Of a stretch of DNA of 64,000 nt, positions 46,116 to 54,431 are shown piece after piece. The notes below the pieces were generated by a model. The model had not been told where the DNA came from and did no database searches. It saw nothing but the letters and a program-made list of their open reading frames with translations. The DNA lies in contig JAFGCO010000017.1 of assembly GCA_016932575.1 (NCBI GenBank), positions 7,693-71,692 on the forward strand, read 5' to 3'. Source of the stretch: a bacterium (GTDB lineage: Bacteria > Zhuqueibacterota > QNDG01 > JAFGCO01). Each line of letters opens with the position of its first letter. The first letter of the stretch is position 1. Position numbers and translations under genes: made by a program.

Positions 46116-47015
46116 ATGCAGTTAAAAGGATGCGTTCGTGTTATTTTCACAGCTTTTATCATTTTCATTCTGCCATTGGTCGCCCAAATGAAAAAACGGG
46201 TGGCAGTATTCACATTTGAAGATAAAACGGACAGGAGCTATCACTGGTGGGATGGGCGTCAGCCGGGTGACGGTATGGCGGATATGCTGACCACGGCACT
46301 GGTAAAATCAAACAAGTACGTCGTTATGGAACGCCAGGAAATGAGCCGGTTGCTTCAGGAACAGCAGCTGGGTCAGAGCGGAATCGTTACGGAACAGAGC
46401 GCCGCTCAAATAGGAAAAATGCTGGGTGTGGAACTGGCCGTTGTCGGATCGGTTACAGAATTCGGGCACACGAAAAAAGATATGGGTATCAATGTCAAAG
46501 GATTCGGTTTTGGTACAAAGAGCCAGAAAGCCACGGTCGCTGTGGATGTACGTCTGATCAATACAAGCAGCGGAGAAATTATTGCCGCAGAAAGTGTGCG
46601 TAAGGAGAAATCATCGAGCGGTATTCGTTTGGATACACCGGATGGCCGTTTTAACAACGCCAATCAGTTTGATAATTCTCTTGTAGGAAAAGCCACACGT
46701 TCAGCCATCAATAAAATTGTGGAATTAATTGACCAGCATTCTGCATCCATGCCGTGGGAAGGCAAGATACTCAAAGTATCCGGCAATACTGTGTTCATTA
46801 AACCCGGCGTGGATGGTGGTGTTCAGGTCGGTGATTCATTTGTGATTTATTCTGTTGGAGAAGAACTGGTGGATCCGGATACCGGGCTTTCATTGGGCAG
46901 CGAAGAACAAAAAGTTGGGAAAATCGAGATCACCCAGGTGCTGGATAAATACTCTAAAGCGAAGGTATCCATGGGAGGAGGATTTTCTGTGGGGGATATG
47001 GTCCGGCTTCAATGA
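46116..47015 (+). CDS. CsgG-like protein
   Basis: 299 residues. The signal sequence is MQLKGCVRVIFTAFIIFILPLVAQ; there is no lipobox, whereas classical CsgG is a lipoprotein. The CsgG domain follows: KKRVAVFTFEDKTD, GMADMLTTALVKSNKYVVMERQEMSRLLQEQQ, AAQIGKMLGVELAVVGSVTEF, VAVDVRLINTSSGEII. A C-terminal beta domain (KILKVSGNTVFIKPGVDGGVQVGDSFVIY, EITQVLDKYSKAKVSMG) is added after the usual end. CsgG proteins form outer-membrane pores or scaffolds. AAGGAG precedes ATG 46116. It completes the LPP20/SLH/FlgT-like set. Confidence 0.82.
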   Translation: MQLKGCVRVIFTAFIIFILPLVAQMKKRVAVFTFEDKTDRSYHWWDGRQPGDGMADMLTTALVKSNKYVVMERQEMSRLLQEQQLGQSGIVTEQSAAQIGKMLGVELAVVGSVTEFGHTKKDMGINVKGFGFGTKSQKATVAVDVRLINTSSGEIIAAESVRKEKSSSGIRLDTPDGRFNNANQFDNSLVGKATRSAINKIVELIDQHSASMPWEGKILKVSGNTVFIKPGVDGGVQVGDSFVIYSVGEELVDPDTGLSLGSEEQKVGKIEITQVLDKYSKAKVSMGGGFSVGDMVRLQ

Positions 47016-47179
47016 TATTCTCGGTTGATGAATGGCTGGTGGGCTTTGATGAAATGGCACTTTGAATCGAGGCACTGCAGAAACCAATGCTTTTCAAATT
47101 TTATCGATGATTATCAGGACAGCCATTACTGCGGAATTCGATTGCGTTTAAAATCAATAACTGACCATCAGGTGCTATA

Positions 47180-47216
47180 AAAATCCCCGGCTTCTTAAAG
47201 ATACCGGGGATTTTCT
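47180..47216 (+). terminator. Intrinsic terminator after the CsgG-like gene
   Basis: AAAATCCCCGG (47180-47190) pairs perfectly with CCGGGGATTTT (47204-47214) around a 13-nt loop; the T-run is part of the stem end. Works in both directions by symmetry. Confidence 0.75.
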
Positions 47217-47309
47217 ATCCGTGTATAAAATTGACTATTATACACTGTTCAAATAAGAAGAGGACATTCGCAGGAAAATGAATGAGATTTTTTAGCTGAG
47301 ATTACCGGA

Positions 47310-48521
47310 ATGAATGATACAATAAAACAATCCTCATTTTTCGTTGGCATTGTTGTGTTTACACTGCTGGCCGCCTATATTTATACAGTGCATCAGATTA
47401 TTTCGCCTATTCTTGTGAGTATAATTCTGCTTTTTGTATTGGGCGGATTGAAAGAGAATCCCTTTGCCAGGCGTATCAGTATCGCTGTATGGGGATTGCT
47501 GGTGATATGGATGTTTATTAAAGCCCAGATTATTTTTTTCCCATTTATTGTCTCTTATATATTGGCGTATCTGCTGGATCCGATTGCCGATTTTTTAGAA
47601 AAAAAGAAAATACCCCGTTTTATTGCTTCTTTGATTTTGGTAATTCTGGTCTTTGGGATAATTGTCACATTCGGTGTGCTTATTATTCCTCAGCTTGTAG
47701 AGGAAATTCAAAACTTGATCAACAGCCTTCCTCAAGTTGTTGAATCCATTCAAACCAAAATTGTTGAGAATTTACCAAAAGTGCTTCAATTTCTTCGCAT
47801 TGAAGAAACAGAATTCAAGCAGAATTGGACCAGTACAGCCCCCAATGGACTGCAGCAAATCTTTAATAATTTGCTCAAAGGCCTGCTTGGCATTACTTCT
47901 TTCCTGGGGCAGATATTGAATCTTATTATTATCCCGGTGATCACGTTTTATATTCTCAAGGATTTTAATAAGATTCGCCAGTGGTTCCTGGATCTTTTCT
48001 CCAGGCAGCACAAACCGCGTGTTTCTTATTATCTGTGGCGGGTGAATCGTATCGTAGGCAGTTATCTGAGGGCACAGGTGCTTGTCTGCATTTTTGTCGG
48101 TATATTGACCGGATTTGGATTGGCATTAGCAGGAATTCAGTTTGCCATTCTTCTTGGCGTTCTGACCGGTCTGCTGAATTTCATTCCTTATATCGGTCTG
48201 TATGTCAGCCTGGCTTTATCATGTTTTGTGGCTTTTCTGAATCCAAATCCCCTGTTGTCCATTTTTTATGTGGCACTTATCTTTGCTTTTGTTCAGGGAC
48301 TTGAAGGTGCGATTATTCAGCCGAAGATTGTAGGCGACCGTGTGGGATTGCATCCGGTTGCCGTTATGTTCAGCGTATTATTTTTTGCCAGATTTTTTGG
48401 ATTTTGGGGGCTGCTGATCGGCGTACCCACAGCTGCTGTGGTTATGTTTTTTATCAATGAATGGAAACGAAGACAGGCACTGAGCGAACTGTTTGAAGAG
48501 AGGACGCTGCAGCAGCAATGA
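47310..48521 (+). CDS. AI-2E family transporter (PerM/UPF0118-like permease)
   Basis: 403-residue membrane protein with about eight helices. Family signs: FIVSYILAYLLDPIADFLEKKKIPRFIASLILV, a soluble amphipathic segment (LVEEIQNLINSLPQVVESIQTKI), IPVITFYILKDFNKIRQWFLDLF, LAGIQFAILLGVLTGLLNFIPYIGLYVS and AIIQPKIVGDRVGLHPVAVMFSVL. The family exports small molecules or ions; the substrate cannot be told from sequence. The gene overlaps the next by 4 bp (ATGA). Confidence 0.9.
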   Translation: MNDTIKQSSFFVGIVVFTLLAAYIYTVHQIISPILVSIILLFVLGGLKENPFARRISIAVWGLLVIWMFIKAQIIFFPFIVSYILAYLLDPIADFLEKKKIPRFIASLILVILVFGIIVTFGVLIIPQLVEEIQNLINSLPQVVESIQTKIVENLPKVLQFLRIEETEFKQNWTSTAPNGLQQIFNNLLKGLLGITSFLGQILNLIIIPVITFYILKDFNKIRQWFLDLFSRQHKPRVSYYLWRVNRIVGSYLRAQVLVCIFVGILTGFGLALAGIQFAILLGVLTGLLNFIPYIGLYVSLALSCFVAFLNPNPLLSIFYVALIFAFVQGLEGAIIQPKIVGDRVGLHPVAVMFSVLFFARFFGFWGLLIGVPTAAVVMFFINEWKRRQALSELFEERTLQQQ

Positions 48522-49828
48522 AATTTGATATCACCGGAAGAATACACTCCCCTTTTTTAATGATTGAAAGTATCGAACCGGGCAGCCTGGCTGACCGGGA
48601 AGGATTAAAGCCCGGAAGTGTTGTTGAATCCATCAACGGGCATCCAATTCGGGATGTGATCGACCTCCGGTTTTACGAAGTTGAACCGGAACTGGATGTC
48701 ATTATCCGATTGAATCAGCAAAAAAAACAACTACACATACAAAATCATGAAATGGCTTCTCTGGGGATTATTCCTTCTCCAATTGAATTCAGATGCTGTG
48801 CAAATCACTGTCAGTTTTGTTTTATTGATCAAAATCCAAAGAATATGCGGCACAGCCTTTATTTGAAAGACGAGGATTACCGTCTTTCGTTTATGCATGG
48901 TAATTATGTGACTCTCACAAATACCGTTCAGCCAGATCTAAACCGCATTGTTGAGCAGCGGTTGTCACCCCTCTATATATCCGTTCATGCTGTCGATTCT
49001 GTTATCCGAAAACAGCTTCTGGGCCTTCGCAAAGATGACGGACTGATGAAAAAATTACAGTTTTTAGCAGATCATGATATTGAGATGCATGGACAGGTCG
49101 TCTTGTGTCCCGGGATCAATGACAGCGGTGTGCTTGATCATACAATTCAGAGTCTGGTTTCGTTTTATCCTCATATGCAATCTCTGGCCATTGTGCCTGT
49201 GGGATTAACGAAACACCGTCAAAATTTACCAAAGCTGCAGCCTGTGACATCCCAAAAAGCGAAGAAGGTTGTTCAACAGGTGAGCCTCTATCAAGAGGAA
49301 TTTAATGAGTTGTACGGGCAGAGCTTTGTTTATCTGGCAGATGAATTTTATCTATTATGTAACCATCCCATTCCGTTGGATTCGCATTATGGTGAATATT
49401 GGCAGATCGAAAACGGGGTGGGAATGACACGTTGGTTTATTCAGCAATTTAACCTGGATTCCGAAAAATTTCCTTCATCTGTCCGGGAAACCAAAAAAAA
49501 CGTGATTGTGACGGGTATGCTGGCTGCACCTGTTCTGCAAAGCAAAATTCTCCCCGTACTTCGGAAGATCAGGGGGCTGAACGTTGCTCTGCTTGCTGTT
49601 GAAAATAAATTCTATGGATCTTCTGTCACCGTTTCAGGTTTGATTACCGGGCAGGATATTTTAAATGCCATTAAAAATCAAATCCGGGGACATTTTCATG
49701 TATTGATTCCTGAAAATTGTGTGAATCATGAAGGGTTTTTTCTGGATAATATGACTCCTGAAATGCTGGCAGAAGAATTGAATAATCCGGTAACTGTGAT
49801 ATCAGGATTTGGTGAACAATGGAATTGA
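48518..49828 (+). CDS. DUF512 protein: PDZ-like domain plus radical SAM-like core
   Basis: 436 residues. An N-terminal PDZ-like segment (MIESIEPGSLADREGLKPGSVVESINGHPIRD) is followed by a radical SAM-type cysteine set CX3CX2C (Cys94, Cys98, Cys101 in CCANHCQFCFID), then TLTNTVQPDLNRIVEQRLSPLYISVHAVDSVIRKQLLG and CPGINDSGVLDHTI, both family hallmarks. The C-terminal DUF512 part includes SGLITGQDILNAI. The biochemical role of this family is unknown. It is commonly next to the GTPase Der, as here. It overlaps both neighbours (4 bp and 10 bp), so the three are translated together. Confidence 0.9.
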   Translation: MKFDITGRIHSPFLMIESIEPGSLADREGLKPGSVVESINGHPIRDVIDLRFYEVEPELDVIIRLNQQKKQLHIQNHEMASLGIIPSPIEFRCCANHCQFCFIDQNPKNMRHSLYLKDEDYRLSFMHGNYVTLTNTVQPDLNRIVEQRLSPLYISVHAVDSVIRKQLLGLRKDDGLMKKLQFLADHDIEMHGQVVLCPGINDSGVLDHTIQSLVSFYPHMQSLAIVPVGLTKHRQNLPKLQPVTSQKAKKVVQQVSLYQEEFNELYGQSFVYLADEFYLLCNHPIPLDSHYGEYWQIENGVGMTRWFIQQFNLDSEKFPSSVRETKKNVIVTGMLAAPVLQSKILPVLRKIRGLNVALLAVENKFYGSSVTVSGLITGQDILNAIKNQIRGHFHVLIPENCVNHEGFFLDNMTPEMLAEELNNPVTVISGFGEQWN

Positions 49829-51138
49829 ATGCAATGCCGGTTGTGGCGATTGTGGGGCGTCCCAATGTGGGAAAATCCACGCTGTTTAACCGATTGATCC
49901 AGCGACGTGAAGCCATAGTGGATGATCGGCCGGGGATTACGCGGGATAGAAAGATCTGTGAAGCGGAATGGGAAGGGCATCGGTTTTTTATCATGGATAC
50001 GGGAGGATACCTTCCAAAAGCGAAAAATGTGATCGAGGCAGGCGTCACACATCAGGTGCGTCTCGCAATTGATACATCCGATTTGATTTTATTTATCGTT
50101 GATGCGACAAGCGGTATTACCGATATAGATGGAGATGTTGCTGAGCTGCTTCGAAAAAGCGGCAAAACAAGCCTTCTGGTCGTAAACAAAGTCGATAACC
50201 AAAAACGCGAAATGGATATTCATGAATTTCAGCGTTTGGGATTGGGAGACCCGATTCCCGTTTCAGCGTCTCTGGGACGGCGCACCGGAGATCTTTTATC
50301 CATCATTCTTTCCCGTTTGCCTGTGAAAAATATCGCATGTGAGGCAGAAACGGTTACGAAACTCGCCATTGTTGGACGCCCGAATGCCGGTAAATCCACT
50401 TTTATCAATGTCATGCTGGGTGAGGAACGTATGCTGGTGACCGAGGTGCCGGGGACGACCCGCGATTCCGTAGATGTACAGATCGAGATAAATCATCAGA
50501 AATACTTGCTGGTTGATACTGCAGGATTGCGTCGGAGAAGCCGTGTGAAAGAAAATGTGGAGTACTACAGTACATTACGGACGCAGCGTGTGGTCAGCTC
50601 CTGTGATATTGTCTGCGTGTTTATCGATGCAAAAGAAACCATTGCTCAGCAGGATATGCGCGTTATTCGTGAGGCAACCAACGCCAGGAAAGGCGTGGTG
50701 ATTGTGATCAATAAATGGGATCTGATGAAAGGCGATCAGGATAAAATAAAAGAATGGCAGGACGTTCTGGATATTAAGCTTCAGGGGATTCAGTATATAC
50801 CCGTCCTTCGTATTTCCTGTAAAACCGGTTTTAAAGTCAAGCAGGTGATGGAGGTGGCTGCGCAGGTTGCCAGGGAACGAGAGATGCGCATTGCCGCGCC
50901 CTTATTCAATCAAATGATCGAGAAAATCAATCGACAGGTTCAGCATCCCACGGTTCAGGGAAAACGGATTCGGATTCTTTATGGTGCGCAGGTCGGGGAC
51001 AATCCGCCTGTATTTGCATTTTTCTGCAATCATCCGCATCTTATCAAGGCTTCGTACAAGCGCTATCTTGAAAATCAGATCCGGGAACATTTTGGGTTTT
51101 ACGGCGTGCCTCTAACAATGACATTTAAAAAGAAATAA
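49819..51138 (+). CDS. der: GTPase Der (EngA), ribosome assembly
   Basis: 439 residues with two tandem G domains and a KH-like C-terminus: first G1 GRPNVGKS, DTGG, NKVD; second G1 GRPNAGKS, DTAG, NKWD. The C-terminus has HPTVQGKRIRILYGAQVGDNPPVFAFFCNHPHLIKASYKRYLENQIREHFGFYGVPLTMTFKKK, the KH-like fold. Der is needed for 50S subunit maturation. Start 49819 overlaps the DUF512 stop by 10 bp; ATG 49834 is also possible and matches the usual N-terminus. Confidence 0.96.
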   Translation: MELNAMPVVAIVGRPNVGKSTLFNRLIQRREAIVDDRPGITRDRKICEAEWEGHRFFIMDTGGYLPKAKNVIEAGVTHQVRLAIDTSDLILFIVDATSGITDIDGDVAELLRKSGKTSLLVVNKVDNQKREMDIHEFQRLGLGDPIPVSASLGRRTGDLLSIILSRLPVKNIACEAETVTKLAIVGRPNAGKSTFINVMLGEERMLVTEVPGTTRDSVDVQIEINHQKYLLVDTAGLRRRSRVKENVEYYSTLRTQRVVSSCDIVCVFIDAKETIAQQDMRVIREATNARKGVVIVINKWDLMKGDQDKIKEWQDVLDIKLQGIQYIPVLRISCKTGFKVKQVMEVAAQVAREREMRIAAPLFNQMIEKINRQVQHPTVQGKRIRILYGAQVGDNPPVFAFFCNHPHLIKASYKRYLENQIREHFGFYGVPLTMTFKKK

Positions 51139-51148
51139 GTTCTGTTCG

Positions 51149-53161
51149 ATGAAAAAATCCATTATCGTTATATTTTTTATGTATCAGTTTGTTCTGGGAC
51201 GGGCCATTCAGCAAATTCAGACTGATGCCAATACAGGGCGGATTACTGAATCACAAGCCCTGTTTTATGAAGCCCTGCTGATTCATGATCCGTCACAGCT
51301 TCCGTCGAGGTATCAGGAAGTAACCAGGGAGCCTGTAAAATGCGGATTTGGCATCAGTTCCCGGTTGCAGCAATCCTGGAATCTGCTGTCAGACGAGCAG
51401 CAGTCCGTTCTTGAACCTTATCTGGTGCGTCCGGTCTTTCCATACAGCATTGTATCACCTTCCGGATTGTTCCGGTTGCATTACACAACTCAGGGTGCCG
51501 ATTCTGTTTCGATTGATGATGCAGATGCCAATGGCATTCCTGATTTTGTGGAGGAAGCGGGAAAGGCGTTCGATTTTGCTCATGAAGTGATTGTCAATAA
51601 AATGGGCTTTCAACAGCCGCCTCTGGACGATGCGAACGGTCCTGAATGGGATGTGTTTTTTAAGGATATTAATAGTTATGGTTATACAGAATCATTGACG
51701 TACCAGCCGTATATTGTCATGGATAATGATTTTAGTGATGTGTACACAAAAGGATTGGATGGCATGCGGGTGACCAGTGCACATGAGTTTTTTCATCTGG
51801 TTCAATTGGGCTATCAATACAGGGATTCAGATGTATTTTTAATGGAAGCATCCGCTGTCTGGATGGAAGATGTGGTTTACGATCATATCAATGATTATCT
51901 GCAGTACCTTCATGATTTCTTCAGCCAGGAAAATGTGCCGATAACACGCAGAAATTATCTGCATGAATACGGGCTTTGTATCTGGTTTCATTTTTTAAGT
52001 AAACGATATGGTCAGGATATTGTCAGACAGATTTGGGATCAAATCATTCACAATGCCGCATTACAGGCCTGTGACATGGCATTCAATATCTATGGTATGC
52101 ATCTGAATGACGAGATTGCAGAATTTTATGGATGGAATCTAATGACGGGTGACCGGGCAGACACACTTGACTTTTATCCTGAAGGGCATATGTATCCTGA
52201 ACAAACGATTACTGAAAAATTTGAACTGTCAGAAAGCCGGGTATTCCGCCGGTCAGTTCAGAAAACCGGTGCACGTTATTTTAAAGCTTCACTGGACGAC
52301 CAGACAACAATTATCTGGGCGATGGTGAATGCAGACTGGGCATTCTCTAAACCCGTGGGAGACGGGCTGCTTCAGATACAGCTGAATGAGGCCGATCTTT
52401 ATTTTAATCAAATCACAGATTCTGTTTATTCTGTGCTTATTTCTGATCAGGGATTTGGCTGGCGTTACATCGCAATGGTTCAGAAGCCAGACAATATAAT
52501 CGTCATGAATGTCTATCCTGAATTCAGCGAACTGCAATTGGGCACAGTATCAGGTACTGTGTGGATCTGTCAGGATTCAGCTGATACATTGATGAAGAGC
52601 AGCGGTTTGTCAGGCATTACCATCGAATGTATCGCTGCCGGAGAAGACTCTCTGTTCGGTACGGAAGACGATAAAAAGATTCCCGGGCAACAGACAGGTT
52701 CGGAGGGAAAATACAATTTCTTTGCACTTCCGGACGGCAGCTACCAGATTAAATTAGATGAATCCAGTGTGCCGTATCCCTATGTGACTGTTGATGGTGA
52801 GTTGTTAAAAATGATTCATATTGAAAACGGCGAAGATATTACTGAACTGGATTTCGGATTCTGGTCAGTGCAGGAAGAGGCATTGCCTGCCTGTATTCCA
52901 AATCCGTATGTCTTAAATGAATGGCCGGATATGAAAATTCCATTTTCATTGGAATCGCCAGATCTGGTGAAACTGACAGTATTTTCGAGCCAGGGGTTTA
53001 TGATATACAGTGATGAAAAGTATTTTGATACAGCGGGAACAGCCTATTTTCGCTGGGACGGACAGGTGAATGCGGAGTTCATGCCCAGCGGAATTTATTT
53101 GTATGTGATTGTATGTCGCGGAAAGGCCATCCGTCGGGAAAAAATAGCGATTATTCGGTAA
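51149..53161 (+). CDS. Secreted MXAN_6640-like metalloprotease with T9SS sorting domain
   Basis: 670 residues. Signal peptide MKKSIIVIFFMYQFVLGRA. The catalytic part contains HEFFH at 212-216 (HExxH zinc motif), preceded by MDNDFSDVYTKGLDGMRVTSA, the pattern of MXAN_6640-type putative proteases. A Cna-B/SdrD-like beta domain is visible at about 455-570 (GTVWICQDSADTLMKSSGLSGITIEC, GKYNFFALPDGSYQIKLDE). The last ~85 residues are a type A sorting domain (CIPNPYVLNE, LTVFSSQGFMIY, FRWDGQVNAEFMPSGIYLYVIV). Third sorting-domain protein in the window. It follows der after only 10 bp, an odd pairing of housekeeping and secreted genes. Confidence 0.8.
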   Translation: MKKSIIVIFFMYQFVLGRAIQQIQTDANTGRITESQALFYEALLIHDPSQLPSRYQEVTREPVKCGFGISSRLQQSWNLLSDEQQSVLEPYLVRPVFPYSIVSPSGLFRLHYTTQGADSVSIDDADANGIPDFVEEAGKAFDFAHEVIVNKMGFQQPPLDDANGPEWDVFFKDINSYGYTESLTYQPYIVMDNDFSDVYTKGLDGMRVTSAHEFFHLVQLGYQYRDSDVFLMEASAVWMEDVVYDHINDYLQYLHDFFSQENVPITRRNYLHEYGLCIWFHFLSKRYGQDIVRQIWDQIIHNAALQACDMAFNIYGMHLNDEIAEFYGWNLMTGDRADTLDFYPEGHMYPEQTITEKFELSESRVFRRSVQKTGARYFKASLDDQTTIIWAMVNADWAFSKPVGDGLLQIQLNEADLYFNQITDSVYSVLISDQGFGWRYIAMVQKPDNIIVMNVYPEFSELQLGTVSGTVWICQDSADTLMKSSGLSGITIECIAAGEDSLFGTEDDKKIPGQQTGSEGKYNFFALPDGSYQIKLDESSVPYPYVTVDGELLKMIHIENGEDITELDFGFWSVQEEALPACIPNPYVLNEWPDMKIPFSLESPDLVKLTVFSSQGFMIYSDEKYFDTAGTAYFRWDGQVNAEFMPSGIYLYVIVCRGKAIRREKIAIIR

Positions 53162-53171
53162 TGATTTTTTC

Positions 53172-53200
53172 TTGATTTTAAGTGCAGAATTTCTTATAAT
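53172..53200 (+). promoter_or_regulatory. Promoter of tRNA-Ala
   Basis: TTGATT (53172-53177), a 17-bp spacer and a perfect TATAAT (53195-53200). The tRNA starts 15 bp further on. Confidence 0.8.
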
Positions 53201-53214
53201 GGAATCACTGTTTT

Positions 53215-53290
53215 GGGGCCGTAGCTCAGCTGGGAGAGCGTATGACTGGCAGTCATAAGGTCGTGGGTTCGATCCCCATCGGCTCCACCA
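53215..53290 (+). tRNA. tRNA-Ala (anticodon GGC)
   Basis: Cloverleaf with acceptor GGGGCCG/CGGCTCC (one G-U), D arm GCTC/GAGC, anticodon stem TATGA/TCATA with loop CTGGCAG (anticodon GGC), T arm with TTCGATC and encoded CCA (53288-53290). Own promoter upstream and terminator downstream. Confidence 0.96.
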
Positions 53291-53299
53291 AAAACAACA

Positions 53300-53355
53300 G
53301 CCTGTGATTTATAGACTTATGTCAATATCCTATAAGTGTCACAGGCATTTTTTTT
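53300..53355 (+). terminator. Intrinsic terminator of tRNA-Ala
   Basis: GCCTGTGA (53300-53307) pairs with TCACAGGC (53339-53346); ATTTTTTTT follows. The 31-nt loop contains a short inner pairing (TTATAG against CTATAA). Confidence 0.7.
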
Positions 53356-53471
53356 CAAGATCAAACTGAATTGTGACTTTAGTAACTCATACTTAAAATA
53401 ATATCACCAATAGTAATACCAGAATAAATAATACCTTATTGAATATTTTAAATATGGGAGGAAAATAAATT

Positions 53472-54083
53472 ATGGAAAAAAATAATCCTGATTGGAAAGA
53501 GTTTTGCCTGAAATGTAAATATTTTGATAATAATATGGGGGTATGCTCAAAACTTCATACGAACATCGCTTCAAATCCCAAATCTTTCAATAAAAAATGT
53601 GCCGGTAAATTATATGAGCCGGATGATGACAAGATCGCTGTGATAAAAAATAATGAAAGAGAAATCGCGGAAAAAGAGCTGGAAAGGAAAAAACAGGAAC
53701 TTGAGAAGCAAAAAGAAAAATTAGATAAATTGCTTGAAAAAGAAAGAGAAAAAGAAAAACAAATAAATGTGCTATATAATAATATTGACAAAGATGAAGT
53801 TAAAGAAAAATACAAATTTCATACATTGCTTGGATATGGTAAATTAATTTCAGGGTTTGGTTGGTTAATAATAATCATATTCTCCATTGTTCTGCTTGTT
53901 GGATTATCATTGTTGGCAAAAAATCGCGGAGAAGCAGCCGGATATGCAATAGTGACTGTTTTATCATTATTGGGAATCATATCAGGACTGCCTATGGTTG
54001 TATTTGGACAGTTGATTTCTTGTTTTGTATCGATTGAAAAAAATACAAGGGTGACGAATGAATTATTAAAAAAATCCGATTAA
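53472..54083 (+). CDS. Unknown protein: Cys-rich N-terminus, coiled coil, two membrane helices
   Basis: 203 residues. The N-terminus has CLKCKYF, GVCSKLH and KKCAG, four Cys that could bind a metal. Residues 58-108 are a highly charged coiled coil rich in Lys and Glu (NNEREIAEKELERKKQELEK). Two hydrophobic helices lie at about 128-152 and 160-184. GGGAGG precedes ATG 53472. The gene is lower in GC than its neighbours and lies directly behind a tRNA gene, the usual entry point for acquired DNA, but no integrase or att repeat is visible. Not recognised as a family. Confidence 0.6.
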   Translation: MEKNNPDWKEFCLKCKYFDNNMGVCSKLHTNIASNPKSFNKKCAGKLYEPDDDKIAVIKNNEREIAEKELERKKQELEKQKEKLDKLLEKEREKEKQINVLYNNIDKDEVKEKYKFHTLLGYGKLISGFGWLIIIIFSIVLLVGLSLLAKNRGEAAGYAIVTVLSLLGIISGLPMVVFGQLISCFVSIEKNTRVTNELLKKSD

Positions 54084-54269
54084 TTTTTTTAATATTTATG
54101 CGCCTGTTGTTTGTCGTGTTGTTTGTGATTTTCTTTGATCTTCGTTAATAAAATATTTTTCTTGTAAATTTCCTGTATATTTGTTATATATCTTTCCATA
54201 ACCACTCCCGAAAGATATTTTCATGGCGGTATTGAAAAATATTCAGATAAAAATATAAGGAAAAGGTGC

Positions 54270-54431
54270 ATGCAGACCGAAATCCTTATCGGCATTGGTG
54301 TGATATTTTCCGGATTGGGTTTTTTGCTTTATTTAACACTTCGTGGCCGATGGATTATCAACCAGATCACCAGCCAGAAACATGATAAAACAACGCGCGT
54401 GATTTTAAGGAAGCTTCAGAATGGCCGATAA
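54270..54431 (+). CDS. Small single-helix membrane protein upstream of the APC permease
   Basis: 53 residues: a hydrophobic helix at about 5-24 (ILIGIGVIFSGLGFLLYLTL), then a basic cytoplasmic tail (RGRWIINQITSQKHDKTTRVILRKLQ). AAGGAAAAGG lies just upstream of ATG 54270. Its stop overlaps the permease start by 11 bp, so the two are translationally coupled. A small accessory subunit of the permease is plausible but unproven. Confidence 0.6.
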   Translation: MQTEILIGIGVIFSGLGFLLYLTLRGRWIINQITSQKHDKTTRVILRKLQNGR

